Below, in pieces: positions 17,611 through 25,537 of a stretch of 64,000 bases of DNA. Positions within the stretch are counted from its first letter, which is position 1. The number at the start of each line of letters is the position of its first letter. Origin of the DNA: Syntrophus aciditrophicus SB (GTDB lineage: Bacteria; Desulfobacterota; Syntrophia; Syntrophales; Syntrophaceae). The position numbers and the translations under genes are program-made. The stretch is from the NCBI RefSeq assembly GCF_000013405.1, contig NC_007759.1, positions 1,055,001-1,119,000 on the forward strand, in the 5' to 3' direction. The notes under the pieces are model-generated. The model ran no database searches. It saw only the letters and a list, made by a program, of their open reading frames with translations, and was not told where the DNA came from.

Positions 17611-18024
17611 TTATGCTTTGATAATTTCCTGCCAGTATCGAATCAGGCCAAGATCATGACGGAATGCGATTTCATACCGTTTCAGTTCTGAAGGTCCGAT
17701 ACAGGCATAATCACACGATTCCTCATTTAATAGAATCTCTCCCTTCACGGCGCATTCCAAATACAGATTGAGACAATGCATTTTTCCTTCTGCGAACGGC
17801 AGGCTATCCTGGTAAAAAAGGAATTTCATTGACGTGCAAGTCAAGGCAGTTTCTTCGTGAAGTTCTTTTACAGCTGTTTCTTCTACGGTGCTGCCATAAT
17901 CCACTTTTCCACCCGGAAGACACCATTGTCCAGCCGCATATTCACTTTGGTATCGTTTCAGGATCAATACCTTTCCTTCTGAATCCGGTATGATCAATCG
18001 AACGATAGGTATAGGGTATTTCAT
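17611..18024 (-). CDS. Nudix hydrolase
   Basis: 137-aa Nudix enzyme that hydrolyses a nucleoside diphosphate linked to another group; the substrate is not predictable. The Nudix box is GGKVDYGSTVEETAVKELHE followed by ET, close to G-x5-E-x7-R-E-U-x-E-E-x-G-U, but with Lys in place of the usual Arg. Other marks are IPIVRLIIPDSEGKVLILKR and the WCLPGG just before the box. ATG 18024 (MKYPIPIVRL) is preferred over TTG 18042. Separated by 180 bases from the divergent ABM-domain gene. Confidence 0.9.
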   Translation of the reverse strand: MKYPIPIVRLIIPDSEGKVLILKRYQSEYAAGQWCLPGGKVDYGSTVEETAVKELHEETALTCTSMKFLFYQDSLPFAEGKMHCLNLYLECAVKGEILLNEESCDYACIGPSELKRYEIAFRHDLGLIRYWQEIIKA

Positions 18025-18204
18025 GGCTTTCTCTTCAATCAACGAATTTTGCTGAGGTTATGTCACAGAAACGATCATGACACCGGTCACGACTTTTTAT
18101 CAATTGGAGCACGATATTTACAAGCTTTTGTTGATTGATCTTTTTTCCGTTTAATAATAATCCTCTGAACAACACCTTATCAATACTAAAAAGGAGACAG
18201 CCAC

Positions 18205-18498
18205 ATGATTACGGTTATTGCCAAACTGCCAATTATGGAAGGAAAAAGGGAGGAAGCCTTGGGAGAATTTAAAACATTGATGGCGAAGGTGGCCAAGGAA
18301 GAGGGAACCGTTCTGTATTGCCTGAACCGAGAGAAGAACAATCCGAACATTTTAGTTATGGTGGAACAATACAGAGATGAGGATGCTTTTAATTTTCATT
18401 CATCCACTCCGTATTTTAAAGAATTTTTCCCAAGACTTGAATCGTGGGTCTCAGGAGAGCCGGAAGTCCTCATATTGGAAGAGATAAGCAGGACCTGA
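18205..18498 (+). CDS. antibiotic biosynthesis monooxygenase (ABM) domain protein
   Basis: 97-aa ferredoxin-like ABM-fold protein of the YgiN type (quinol or small-aromatic monooxygenase relatives, many without known substrate). Marks are MITVIAKLPIMEGKREEALG, KEEGTVLYCLNREKNNPNIL and MVEQYRDEDAFNFHSSTPYF with the usual His and Phe. It has a strong ribosome site (AAAGGAGAC). It stands alone, divergent from the Nudix gene. Confidence 0.88.
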   Translation: MITVIAKLPIMEGKREEALGEFKTLMAKVAKEEGTVLYCLNREKNNPNILVMVEQYRDEDAFNFHSSTPYFKEFFPRLESWVSGEPEVLILEEISRT

Positions 18499-18830
18499 GA
18501 TTTTAACGTGTAATCGATTTTGACAGAAAGTTCTGTCCAAGTTTTTTTCTTTCCGGCTGAGCTCTCTGGTTTTTTAAAGTGCAGCCGGTTCATCTCCTTT
18601 GACTCGACCGGACATTATCTGCTCAACAAAACAAACGGGATAAGAAAACGAGCGATAATATGAAATACATAAAGGCTGCGCAATCCGATTTTTCTGGACA
18701 GTCATTCCGGTTTTGACTGAAAAGTGATTCCGATTTGAACTGGACAGCATTTTTTCTCAGATCTTCCTGCTGTTGTTTCAGTTTGAGGGTGTCCAGTTCA
18801 TTTGTTCTTTGATAGCAGTTTTCTCATCGA

Positions 18831-19538
18831 TTATCCTTTCATGGTGATGATGTGTGCATTGTGGATCAGCCTGTCCAGTACTGCGTCGGCAATGGTCGGG
18901 TCTCCAATGATGTTATGCCATTTCTCCGTTGGAATCTGACTGGAGACGAGGGTGGACGTGAAGCCGTGGCGATCTTCAAGAACCTCCAGGAGATCTCTTC
19001 GTTCCTTGTCATTGAGTTTTGCCAACCCCCAGTCATCGATGATCAGCAGGGCATATCGAGCGAGACGGGCAAGGAGTTTTCCGTAACTGCCGTCACCGCG
19101 GGCAATATTAAGTTCCTGAAGCAACCTGGGCAACCGGATGTAATGGGCGCTGTGACCGTTTCGGCAGGCACTGTTGGCAAGGGTACAGGCAATGAAGGTC
19201 TTGCCGCTGCCGGTAGGACCCGTGATGATCACGTTCTGTTTTTCCGTTATCCAGTCGTTTTGTATCAGGGAAAGGATGACTTCTCTGGAAAGCCCCCGCG
19301 GCGTCCGGAAGTTGATTTCTTCGGGGCAGGCATGGGAATAACGCAGCCTTGCGCTCTTCAGGAGTTTTGTAAGACGACGGTTGTCCCGGACTGTCATCTC
19401 CCGGTCGACGAGGAGCCCGATTCGCTCCTCGAAGGAAAGTCCGGAGTACTGTGTGCTCTTACTCTGCTCGGTGAGTGCCTCGGCCATGCCGGAGAGTTTC
19501 ATCCGGTGAAGTTTCGTCAACGTGGGCTCCATCATCAT
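18831..19538 (-). CDS. istB: IS21 helper ATPase IstB
   Basis: 235-aa AAA+ protein that assists IstA in target capture. It has the N-terminal PTLTKLHRMKLSGMAEAL, Walker A GPTGSGKTF, Walker B LLIIDDWG, and the end DRLIHNAHIITMKG. The start MMMEPTL overlaps the istA stop, the usual arrangement. The frame stops at TAA after MKG, where relatives continue with about ten more residues (S-M-R-K- is still readable after the stop), so the C-terminus is slightly shortened. Confidence 0.9.
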   Translation of the reverse strand: MMMEPTLTKLHRMKLSGMAEALTEQSKSTQYSGLSFEERIGLLVDREMTVRDNRRLTKLLKSARLRYSHACPEEINFRTPRGLSREVILSLIQNDWITEKQNVIITGPTGSGKTFIACTLANSACRNGHSAHYIRLPRLLQELNIARGDGSYGKLLARLARYALLIIDDWGLAKLNDKERRDLLEVLEDRHGFTSTLVSSQIPTEKWHNIIGDPTIADAVLDRLIHNAHIITMKG

Positions 19539-19800
19539 TGGGCGCCTCCCGCATAGTAGTCGCTCCCTCGGATATTCTGGTGAATCGGCAGAGCTCATCG
19601 CTGTGCTCCGTGATGTCGGCTGCCTCGATATATTTATCCAGGATGTTTCTGAGACTGCGATATCCGATGGCCTTCAGCTTGAGCGCTCTGTCACAGGCCA
19701 GTTCCAGGCGGTCATTGCCGCAACTCCTGTCCAGCCGGAGCAATCCAAGGCATTTCGTCGTGAAGAGCGACAAAGTCGGGAAGCGGCTTCCGGAAAATTT
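19536..19800 (-). pseudogene. istA: istA transposase C-terminal remnant
   Basis: Only the end of the IS21 transposase survives: CLGLLRLDRSCGNDRLELAC and ALKLKAIGYRSLRNILDKYI in one frame, then after a frameshift LPIHQNIRGSDYYAGGAQ to a TGA that overlaps the istB start. Before about 19800 the similarity stops. The DDE catalytic domain is absent. Confidence 0.8.
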
Positions 19801-19929
19801 CGCTAAAGAAAATCCCGAAAAATGGTCTTTTTTCTTCCCAATAGTTCATAAATTCTCTTAGGTGAATATTCAGTGATATTAAACTATTGGAATGATATTG
19901 CTTGGTTGCGGAAAATGTCAGGGGCATAA

Positions 19930-19972
19930 TCTGACTCCGTGAATATAGGTTCAAATCCTGTTTCCCCAGCCA
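19930..19972 (+). other. tRNA-Gln(CTG) 3' half, likely attachment-site scar
   Basis: From T33 of the anticodon loop to the CCA end the sequence is a perfect tRNA half: CTG anticodon, TCCGT stem strand, 4-base variable loop, T arm ATAGG-TTCAAAT-CCTGT, acceptor strand TTCCCCA, discriminator G and CCA. A 4-base variable loop and the acceptor with G73 fit bacterial tRNA-Gln. The 5' half is absent: upstream bases do not pair. Tyrosine integrases that use tRNA genes leave exactly such a 3' fragment, starting at the anticodon loop, at one end of the island. Confidence 0.7.
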
Positions 19973-19982
19973 ATTGAAATTA

Positions 19983-20022
19983 AAAAGGAAATCCATATTT
20001 AGTAGTTCCCTTTTGTTTTTTT
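19983..20022 (+). terminator. terminator after the tRNA-Gln fragment
   Basis: AAAAAGGAA pairs imperfectly with TTCCCTTTT, followed by seven T. It is probably the original terminator of the tRNA gene. Confidence 0.5.
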
Positions 20023-20409
20023 GGGCAAAGAAAAAGCCATCAAGAAAAAATCAGTAGCTTCGATGTATATCATTCACCTTCCCCCAAAGTCTATTTCTAT
20101 GATTGACAATACATAACAGATTAGAATTACATCTATTATTTCTTTAATTTAGTTTTATGCCAGTTTATTTTCAAGAAGTAAGATGATCATTTTTTCATCT
20201 ATAGGATTATTTGACTTGCATTTAATTAAATAGTTAGTTAATTTGCCTTAAAGTTAATTAATTAGTTAATTAGTTGATGATGAGGTGCTTCAACCGTGTA
20301 TTTCAATGCTTAATGTATCTTTTGAGCTTTATTATGTACAGAGTACGATAAAGTTGCTTAACAGGATCGTTTGAGCGCACAAGGCCGTGTTAAGAAAGAA
20401 GGGGAAACC
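20023..20409. other. AT-rich intergenic with iterated motif, 387 bp
   Basis: No gene seen. At 20221-20277 short AGTTAATTA-type units recur several times on both strands. It is the likely promoter region of the small genes at 20410 and, through them, of the TetR gene. Confidence 0.35.
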
Positions 20410-20478
20410 ATGAAACAATTGCTGTTCTTAGCCATGGTGTTGTTCTTGTTTCTCTACATCGCTATAGACGTAGCATGA
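20410..20478 (+). CDS. 22-aa membrane peptide (putative)
   Basis: The frame MKQLLFLAMVLFLFLYIAID plus VA has one membrane helix and nothing else. It has a ribosome site (AAGGGGAAACC). Its stop overlaps the next ATG (ATGA). Such single-helix peptides often sit on membrane complexes, but I do not recognise this one. Confidence 0.4.
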   Translation: MKQLLFLAMVLFLFLYIAIDVA

Positions 20479-20624
20479 AGGCTGTGGTGGCGATGAGTAC
20501 CATTGGATGGGCTGGTGTCATAAAGCTTTCTAAAATTACGATTGGAGAAACCATGAACATCGTACGAATCAGGATGAAAGACGCAATCACGCCAGTTGCT
20601 ATGGCATTTGAAGTGGTATGGTAA
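20475..20624 (+). CDS. 49-aa small protein (putative)
   Basis: It starts in an ATGA overlap with the membrane peptide, so translation would be coupled. The product (MKAVVAMSTIGWAGVIKLSK, ending VAMAFEVVW) has a weakly hydrophobic N-terminus. Not recognised. An internal ATG at 20553 with GGAG before it could give a shorter form. Confidence 0.35.
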   Translation: MKAVVAMSTIGWAGVIKLSKITIGETMNIVRIRMKDAITPVAMAFEVVW

Positions 20625-20800
20625 CTAAAATAATTCCTATAAAAGAGAAGCATTTAGGGGGTCATTTCAAATGAGCTTAGATCAAGATTATCTTGAGTAT
20701 ATGCGTGATTCCGGACCTTACAGGCTGTGGTTAGCCGTCATTTTCTCAGCCATGGAGGCATTGAGGAAAAGCAGCGGAAAAGACGAACGGGCACGGGAGT

Positions 20801-22218
20801 GAGATATAACCCAAAGTTGTGGACAGGATAGAAAGAAGGCGTATCCTCCAAACGTTTAATCCAAAAAACGAAGCCCCTTTAGCAAGAAGGGGAGGAAAGG
20901 ATACGCCCGTGGAGAATAATGACCGCGATTATTGGGAAAAGCAAGTTAAAGAAGAAGCAAAGAACGTCCTGGAACTGATTATCCGAGAAGGAGCCTGCCG
21001 GATGTTGCAGGCGGCGATTGAGAACGAAGTAAGCGAGTACATTGACCGCTTTAAGAATGAAAAAGACTCCAGGAACAGGCGGTTAGTTGTGAGAAACGGT
21101 TCCTTGCCTGAAAGAGAGATCGTAACAGGTATCGGCCCCTTAAAGCTAAAACAGCCCAGGATTCATGACAAAAGAGAAGATCAGCTTTTTACGAGCAATA
21201 TTCTGCCGAGATATATGCGCCGGATTCCCTCGGTTGATGCCTTAATCCCAGCACTGTATCTTAAAGGAATCTCCACGGGAGATTTCAGCAAGGTGCTGGA
21301 ATCCATATTGGGGAAGAATGCATCGGGGCTTTCCGCGACCAATATCGTCCGGCTGAAGAGGCTCTGGGAGCAGGATTATAAAGACTGGGCCAGACGAGAT
21401 CTTTCCTCCAAACGATATGTTTATTTCTGGGCAGACGGCATTTACTTCAATGTTCGTTTGGAAGATGCCGAGAATAAGCGGCAATGCATCCTGATCATTA
21501 TGGGAACATTGGAAAACGGGAAGAAAGAACTCGTCTCCATTCTCGATGGCTATCGGGAAAGCAAACAAGCCTGGCAGGAGATGCTGGGCGATCTCAAGCA
21601 CAGGGGTCTTAAAGAAGGTCCCAAGTTGGCAGTGGGCGATGGAGGTCTGGGATTCTGGGCAGCCCTGCGGGAGGAATTTCCGGAAACAATAGAGCAACGT
21701 TGCTGGGTTCATAAGACTGCTAATATTCTGGATAAGATGCCCAAGAGTATTCAGCCGAGAGCCAAGGTGCATATCCGGGACATGTACATGGCGCCAACAA
21801 AAGAGGAAGCCCTCAAGGCCTTTCATCATTTTCTGTCACAGTATCAGGCGAAATATGAAAGGGCTTGCAACTGCTTAGAGAAGGATACGAACAGTCTTTT
21901 CGCGTTTTATGATTTCCCCGCAGAGCACTGGCGTCATATCCGGTCTACCAATCCTATTGAATCCACTTTTGCCACGGTCAGGCTGCGCACAAATCGGACA
22001 AAAGGCTGTGGATCACGGTTAGCAACGCTGACCATGGTTTTCAAGCTGGCAATGGAAGCGGAAAAAACCTGGCAGAGAATCAAAGGGCATCAACTTATCG
22101 GAAAGGTCATTGAAGGAATCCGGTTTGTTGACGGCCTCATCATGCAAGAAGCGGCTTAATTTTGGCTGAGAAGGATACGCTGAGAAAAGATATCATCCAC
22201 AACATTTGACAATATCTC
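20801..22218 (+). mobile_element. IS256-family (Mutator) insertion sequence
   Basis: 1418 bp. Imperfect inverted repeats begin GAGATAT at 20801 and end with its complement at 22218, and share GTTGTGGA and GCGTATCCT further in. A 9-bp direct duplication CACGGGAGT flanks the element (20792-20800 and 22219-22227), in the usual 8-9 bp range for IS256. The insertion interrupts a small gene in frame-preserving context, so the pre-insertion sequence can be rebuilt exactly. Confidence 0.93.
20909..22159 (+). CDS. IS256 family transposase
   Basis: 416-aa Mutator-type DDE transposase. Marks are EREIVTGIGPLKLKQPRIHD near the N-terminus, the first Asp in YVYFWADGIYFNVR, the second in LAVGDGGLGFWAAL, the signature EQRCWVHKTANILDKMPKSI (W-V-H-K) and the Glu in HIRSTNPIESTFATVRLRT. 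GTG 20909 is chosen as start because an AAAGG site precedes it; the frame is open from GTG 20819 inside the terminal repeat. The gene is intact and probably active. Confidence 0.95.
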   Translation: MENNDRDYWEKQVKEEAKNVLELIIREGACRMLQAAIENEVSEYIDRFKNEKDSRNRRLVVRNGSLPEREIVTGIGPLKLKQPRIHDKREDQLFTSNILPRYMRRIPSVDALIPALYLKGISTGDFSKVLESILGKNASGLSATNIVRLKRLWEQDYKDWARRDLSSKRYVYFWADGIYFNVRLEDAENKRQCILIIMGTLENGKKELVSILDGYRESKQAWQEMLGDLKHRGLKEGPKLAVGDGGLGFWAALREEFPETIEQRCWVHKTANILDKMPKSIQPRAKVHIRDMYMAPTKEEALKAFHHFLSQYQAKYERACNCLEKDTNSLFAFYDFPAEHWRHIRSTNPIESTFATVRLRTNRTKGCGSRLATLTMVFKLAMEAEKTWQRIKGHQLIGKVIEGIRFVDGLIMQEAA

Positions 22219-22352
22219 CACGGGAGTTCTTATTTGATAAGAACAATCCGTTCGTGGAAGTTGTCTTTCATCAACTTGATATCGATCCTGATGTTATGAG
22301 AAAAAAGGTCAGAGACAAAATCACGTCCTAATATTAAGGAGTGCAAGCTACA

Positions 22353-22988
22353 ATGACTGATAAGAATACACGAGAGCTACTTCTTGATGCAGCTACTACC
22401 CTCTTTGCAGAGCAGGGTATCGCAGCGACGACAATGGCAGAAATTGCAGCAAGTGTCGGTGTCAACCCGGCAATGATCCATTATTACTTTAAAACTCGTG
22501 ATTCTCTGCTGGATACGATCATCGAAGAAAGAATAGGTCGTATCATTGACATGATCTGGGAGCCGGTTACCGGAGAAGAAGATGATCCTCTTATTATGGT
22601 AAGGGATCTGGTAAACAGAATCGTCAACACCTGCGAAACGATGCTTTGGCTTCCTTCTTTATGGATTAGAGAAATTGTCAACGAAGGAGGAGCTCTTCGA
22701 GAAAAGATGCTAAATAACATTCCCATAGATAAGATGAATAAATTTAGTGCGAAAATAGCTGAAGGTCAGAAGCAGGGAGTCATAAATTCCGGTATCGATT
22801 CGCGACTGCTTATCGGGTCAATCATCGGATTGACTATGCTTCCGTTGGCAACAGCAAAACTTCGGGATCAGATTCCCACAATGAAGGGACTTAGCAGTGA
22901 GGACATCGTTTGCCATGTTACCGCATTGCTTTTTACTGGACTCACAAATCCTTCAAACAGTGATGATATAAAAAAGCAGAGGACATGA
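22353..22988 (+). CDS. TetR/AcrR family transcriptional regulator
   Basis: 211 aa. The N-terminal HTH is complete (ELLLDAATTLFAEQGIAATTMAEIAASVG, then NPAMIHYYFKTRDSLLDTII). The C-terminal ligand domain is of the TetR_C type seen in regulators of efflux pumps (LPSLWIREIVNEGGALREKM). ATG 22353 is used, with AAGGAG 11 bases upstream. It follows the IS256-split gene by 21 bases. Its targets may be its own operon or the envelope genes downstream. No efflux genes are near. Confidence 0.92.
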   Translation: MTDKNTRELLLDAATTLFAEQGIAATTMAEIAASVGVNPAMIHYYFKTRDSLLDTIIEERIGRIIDMIWEPVTGEEDDPLIMVRDLVNRIVNTCETMLWLPSLWIREIVNEGGALREKMLNNIPIDKMNKFSAKIAEGQKQGVINSGIDSRLLIGSIIGLTMLPLATAKLRDQIPTMKGLSSEDIVCHVTALLFTGLTNPSNSDDIKKQRT

Positions 22989-23201
22989 AAACTGGATATT
23001 TTATCTCCATGTGGAACTGCATTTGGGTACTTTATAACCAGAAACGCCACGCTGATTTAGAGGCATGGATTCCATATCCTGATAAATATAAACATGTTTT
23101 TTAGAAGAATGTTCGAGTGGTATGAGGTTGGCTATAATGTGCAGTAAAAGTATGGATGAATATTTAAACAATAAAGAAACAATGAACAAGGAGGCAGATT
23201 T

Positions 23202-23513
23202 ATGAAATTCGTCAAATTGATGATTATTGTAGCGATGTTTGGGTTAGCGACAGGTTTTTTACCAAAGACCAGTTCGGCTGCTGACGTATCAGTTGGATTA
23301 TCTTTTGGCATACCTTTTCCCGCTGTAGTGGTATATCCGGCAGCGCCTCCCCCTCCACCAGTGGTAGTCTATTCTCCCCCGCCTCCTCCTGCGGCAGCAT
23401 ACTATCCGGCTTATTATCAGCGTCGCCCATATCATCGCCACGCATATGCTAATGGGCCTTATAGTAAACACTATAGAGGCCATGGATACAGAGTTAAAGG
23501 ACATGGATACTAA
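23202..23513 (+). CDS. secreted proline- and tyrosine-rich protein
   Basis: 103 aa with a clear signal peptide (KFVKLMIIVAMFGLATGFLP, cut after SSA). The mature part has a short beta segment (VSVGLSFGIPFPAVVVYP), then runs of Pro (PPPPPVVVY, PPPPPAAAYYP) and a His/Tyr/Gly-rich basic tail. This layout is common in small deltaproteobacterial surface proteins of unknown function. Strong ribosome site (AAGGAGG). It begins a set of three exported proteins. Confidence 0.8.
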   Translation: MKFVKLMIIVAMFGLATGFLPKTSSAADVSVGLSFGIPFPAVVVYPAAPPPPPVVVYSPPPPPAAAYYPAYYQRRPYHRHAYANGPYSKHYRGHGYRVKGHGY

Positions 23514-23678
23514 AAACGACACCATCATGACGATGATGATTGAATAGCCCAGCGACATAATCTCTGTGACGGGATGGTTTTATAATAAAGATGATCAAAC
23601 GCTTAAGGGCTGTCACTTTTTGAGAGGGAAAATTCAAATTCGCCCATCTTGAGAATTGATCATTTTAGGAAGATCAAG

Positions 23679-24382
23679 ATGAAACAGTTAGCAACGATGG
23701 TCGTATTGATTTTACTGTCTCTCCAAGGTTGCTACGTCGAGCCAGGTTATGACGTCTATGACGGTGGAGGCGTTGGCTGCGAACCACCGCCCATAGTACT
23801 TGAGGCGGCTCCAGAACAGGTGGTGTTGCAGCAGGAGCGTTGCTCGGACAGGTTATCGGTCACAGTACGAAGAGCACACTGATCGGTACGGCCATCGGCG
23901 CGGCAGTGGGTGGACTTGGAGGCGCTGGAGTCGGCAGAATGATGGACAATCAGGAAAAGGACATGCGTAACGCTTTGGGCGCCTCAGATGCCGCAGCCGT
24001 TACCAGGGAAGGCAACCTTCTGGCAGTTACCTTCAAAGGCGATGTCACCTTTGATACGAACTCGGCAGAGATCAGGCCTGATCTTTACTTTGAAATAGAC
24101 CGCGTTGCAGGCGTTCTTAAGCAATACCCCGACACTTTCATCAGGGTGGAGGGTTATACCGACAGCAAAGGTTCCGATACATATAACATGGACCTTTCAA
24201 AACGACGTGCCAACGCAGTAAAGAATTTACTGGTTCAGCGTGGCGTAGCAGAAAACCGCATTGAGGTGGTTGGTTTTGGAGAAACTATGCCTGTTGCAAC
24301 CAATGATACAGAGGCAGGACGCCAGAAGAACAGAAGAGTAGAAATTAAGATTGCACAGCAAACACAGGCTAAGCCTCAATAG
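23679..24382 (+). pseudogene. lipoprotein / OmpA-domain gene, frameshifted or chimeric
   Basis: Two parts in two frames. The first encodes a lipoprotein signal (KQLATMVVLILLSLQGC, lipobox LQGC) and a short YVEPGYDVYDGGG segment, then runs out of frame at 23881. The second, overlapping from about 23818, encodes a glycine-zipper region (TGGVAAGALLGQVIGHSTKS) and a complete OmpA-like peptidoglycan-binding domain (GDVTFDTNSAEIRPDL, VEGYTDSKGSDTYNMDLSKR, GFGETMPVATNDTEAGRQKN). The second frame has a stop just upstream (TGA in front of GGSRTGG), so no start. The YVEP segment resembles a different proline-rich lipoprotein family, so a deletion that fused two genes is as likely as a point frameshift. 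Confidence 0.7.
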
Positions 24383-24454
24383 ACTACTATAGATATTGTA
24401 ACATGATAAGAAGATCGAGGTTAAAAATAGAAAAGAGAAGGAGGAAAAAGACTA

Positions 24455-24907
24455 ATGAAGTTGTGTAGGATTATGCTCGTGGCCGCTGTTTTATTTTTTC
24501 TATCTTCATCAATCTCTGTGGCAGGAGATTTTGACTGGATGCATGATTTCAACATCCAGGCCCAAGCTGATCCCTCGGGATTCAAGGCCAGGCTTGCCAC
24601 GCGCTTTCAGATCGGTTCTGCTCAGATTGATGCCATTATTGGCAACGTTTCCAACCCAGTCGATGCTTATATGGTTATGCGCCTCGGGGAAATGTCAAAT
24701 CATCAGCCGGAATATGTCATGAAGAAATATAAGGCGGGGAAGAAAAAAGGGTGGGGAGCCTTGGCGAAGAGCTTGGGTATTAAACCAGGATCGCCTGAGT
24801 TTCATGCACTGAAAAGAGGCGAGGATCTATATGGCTGTGGCGGAGGAAAGTATTCGGGAGAAAAAGGCCGCGGGAATGGTCGGGGAAAAAGTAAGAACAA
24901 GGGTTAA
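24455..24907 (+). CDS. secreted protein, 150 aa, unknown
   Basis: It has a signal peptide (KLCRIMLVAAVLFFLSSSIS, cut after VAG). The mature part is helical (FKARLATRFQIGSAQIDAII, VMRLGEMSNHQPEYVMKKYK) with the motif KKKGWGALAKSLGIKPGSPEFHALKRGE and a Gly/Lys-rich tail with one Cys. I recall similar exported proteins in Geobacter-like bacteria without known role. It has a good ribosome site (AGAAGGAGGAAAAAG) and is followed by a terminator at 24991. Confidence 0.75.
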   Translation: MKLCRIMLVAAVLFFLSSSISVAGDFDWMHDFNIQAQADPSGFKARLATRFQIGSAQIDAIIGNVSNPVDAYMVMRLGEMSNHQPEYVMKKYKAGKKKGWGALAKSLGIKPGSPEFHALKRGEDLYGCGGGKYSGEKGRGNGRGKSKNKG

Positions 24908-24990
24908 GAAGGATAGAAAAGCGTGACGCCGATCTCCGGTAGATGGCCGCATGTATGCCCCTATCGAATGACGGTCTGCTTGGGGGAAGG

Positions 24991-25023
24991 ATGGCGGAGG
25001 TTAAAATCCTGCCGCCATTTTTT
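24991..25023 (+). terminator. rho-independent terminator
   Basis: ATGGCGG-AGG pairs with CCT-G-CCGCCAT (one bulged G), 7-base loop, followed by TTTTTT. It ends the envelope-protein transcription unit. Confidence 0.85.
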
Positions 25024-25537
25024 GATTTAATATAAAGAAGGGGCTACAGAGTAAAGCCTTGGAACCCCTTCAGCTTTGAATTTCACTTAAAAATTTTTCG
25101 ACCGGGTTTGTGACCGAAACTTCAAAAACCAGTGCCGAAAATGGTCAAACAGCACAAAAAAGCTATGGTGAAATCCTTCATATTTCTTTCAGTGGTATCT
25201 AGAATCTATATTTCCCTCCAATAATTGAAAATCATTGACATTATTTTTTGAGGGTTGTATGCATAATTTCTCTCAGCTATAAAAGTACTCATCAACTGTA
25301 TTAATCATTTAAAAGGCAGCAGGGTAATCGTTTCACATGATCTGCACCCCAGACGTTAGACAGAACAGGCTGGGGTAGTTGGCAGGACCTCACACACCGC
25401 AATTCAAATAAATCAAGAAAACAGCAGAAAAGTACAAGCAACAAAAAAGTGAGTCAGTCAAGGGGCAGGGATCTCGGAGAATCTCAAAGAGGTTAAAAAC
25501 GGATCTTGAACTTATGTGAAAGGAGGAGGAATCTGAA
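25024..25537. other. leader region of the acyl-CoA synthetase gene
   Basis: No gene seen in these 514 bases. It contains a possible sigma-70 promoter (25235-25263) and a 7-bp stem, ACCCCAG at 25346 with CTGGGGT at 25370, in the presumed 5' leader. Confidence 0.4.
25235..25263 (+). promoter_or_regulatory. possible sigma-70 promoter
   Basis: TTGACA, 17-base spacer, TATGCA. It would give a leader of about 270 bases before the ADP-forming acyl-CoA synthetase gene. Confidence 0.35.

Larger units (their letters stand above)
18700..19800 (-). mobile_element. truncated IS21-family element
   Basis: The remaining parts are the right end, istB and a piece of istA. The end carries two near-identical 18-base repeats (18702-18719 and 18725-18742, of the form tgattccgatttgaactg), as is typical of IS21 ends that bind transposase. 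The istA side is cut at about 19800, so the left end and most of the transposase are gone. The break lies only 130 bases from the tRNA-Gln fragment. Confidence 0.8.
20671..22331 (+). pseudogene. small gene split by the IS256 insertion
   Basis: Before the element the frame reads 43 residues (MSLDQDYLEYMRDSGPYRLW, ending DERARE) and stops only because the insertion supplies TGA at 20800. After the element, the second copy of the 9-bp duplication continues the same frame as FLFDKNNPFVEVVFHQLDID, then PDVMRKKVRDKITS and TAA (22329-22331). Removing 20801-22218 and one duplication copy gives one 77-aa protein. The ribosome site is AGGGGG. The family is not recognised. The restored gene ends 21 bases before the TetR start, so they formed one operon and the insertion probably lowers TetR expression. 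Confidence 0.75.

Noticed and set aside
19906-19972. A complete tRNA-Met (CAT loop near 19926)
   Set aside because: The position before the would-be anticodon is G not T, there is no D arm or 5' acceptor, and the 3' half matches tRNA-Gln(CTG) instead.
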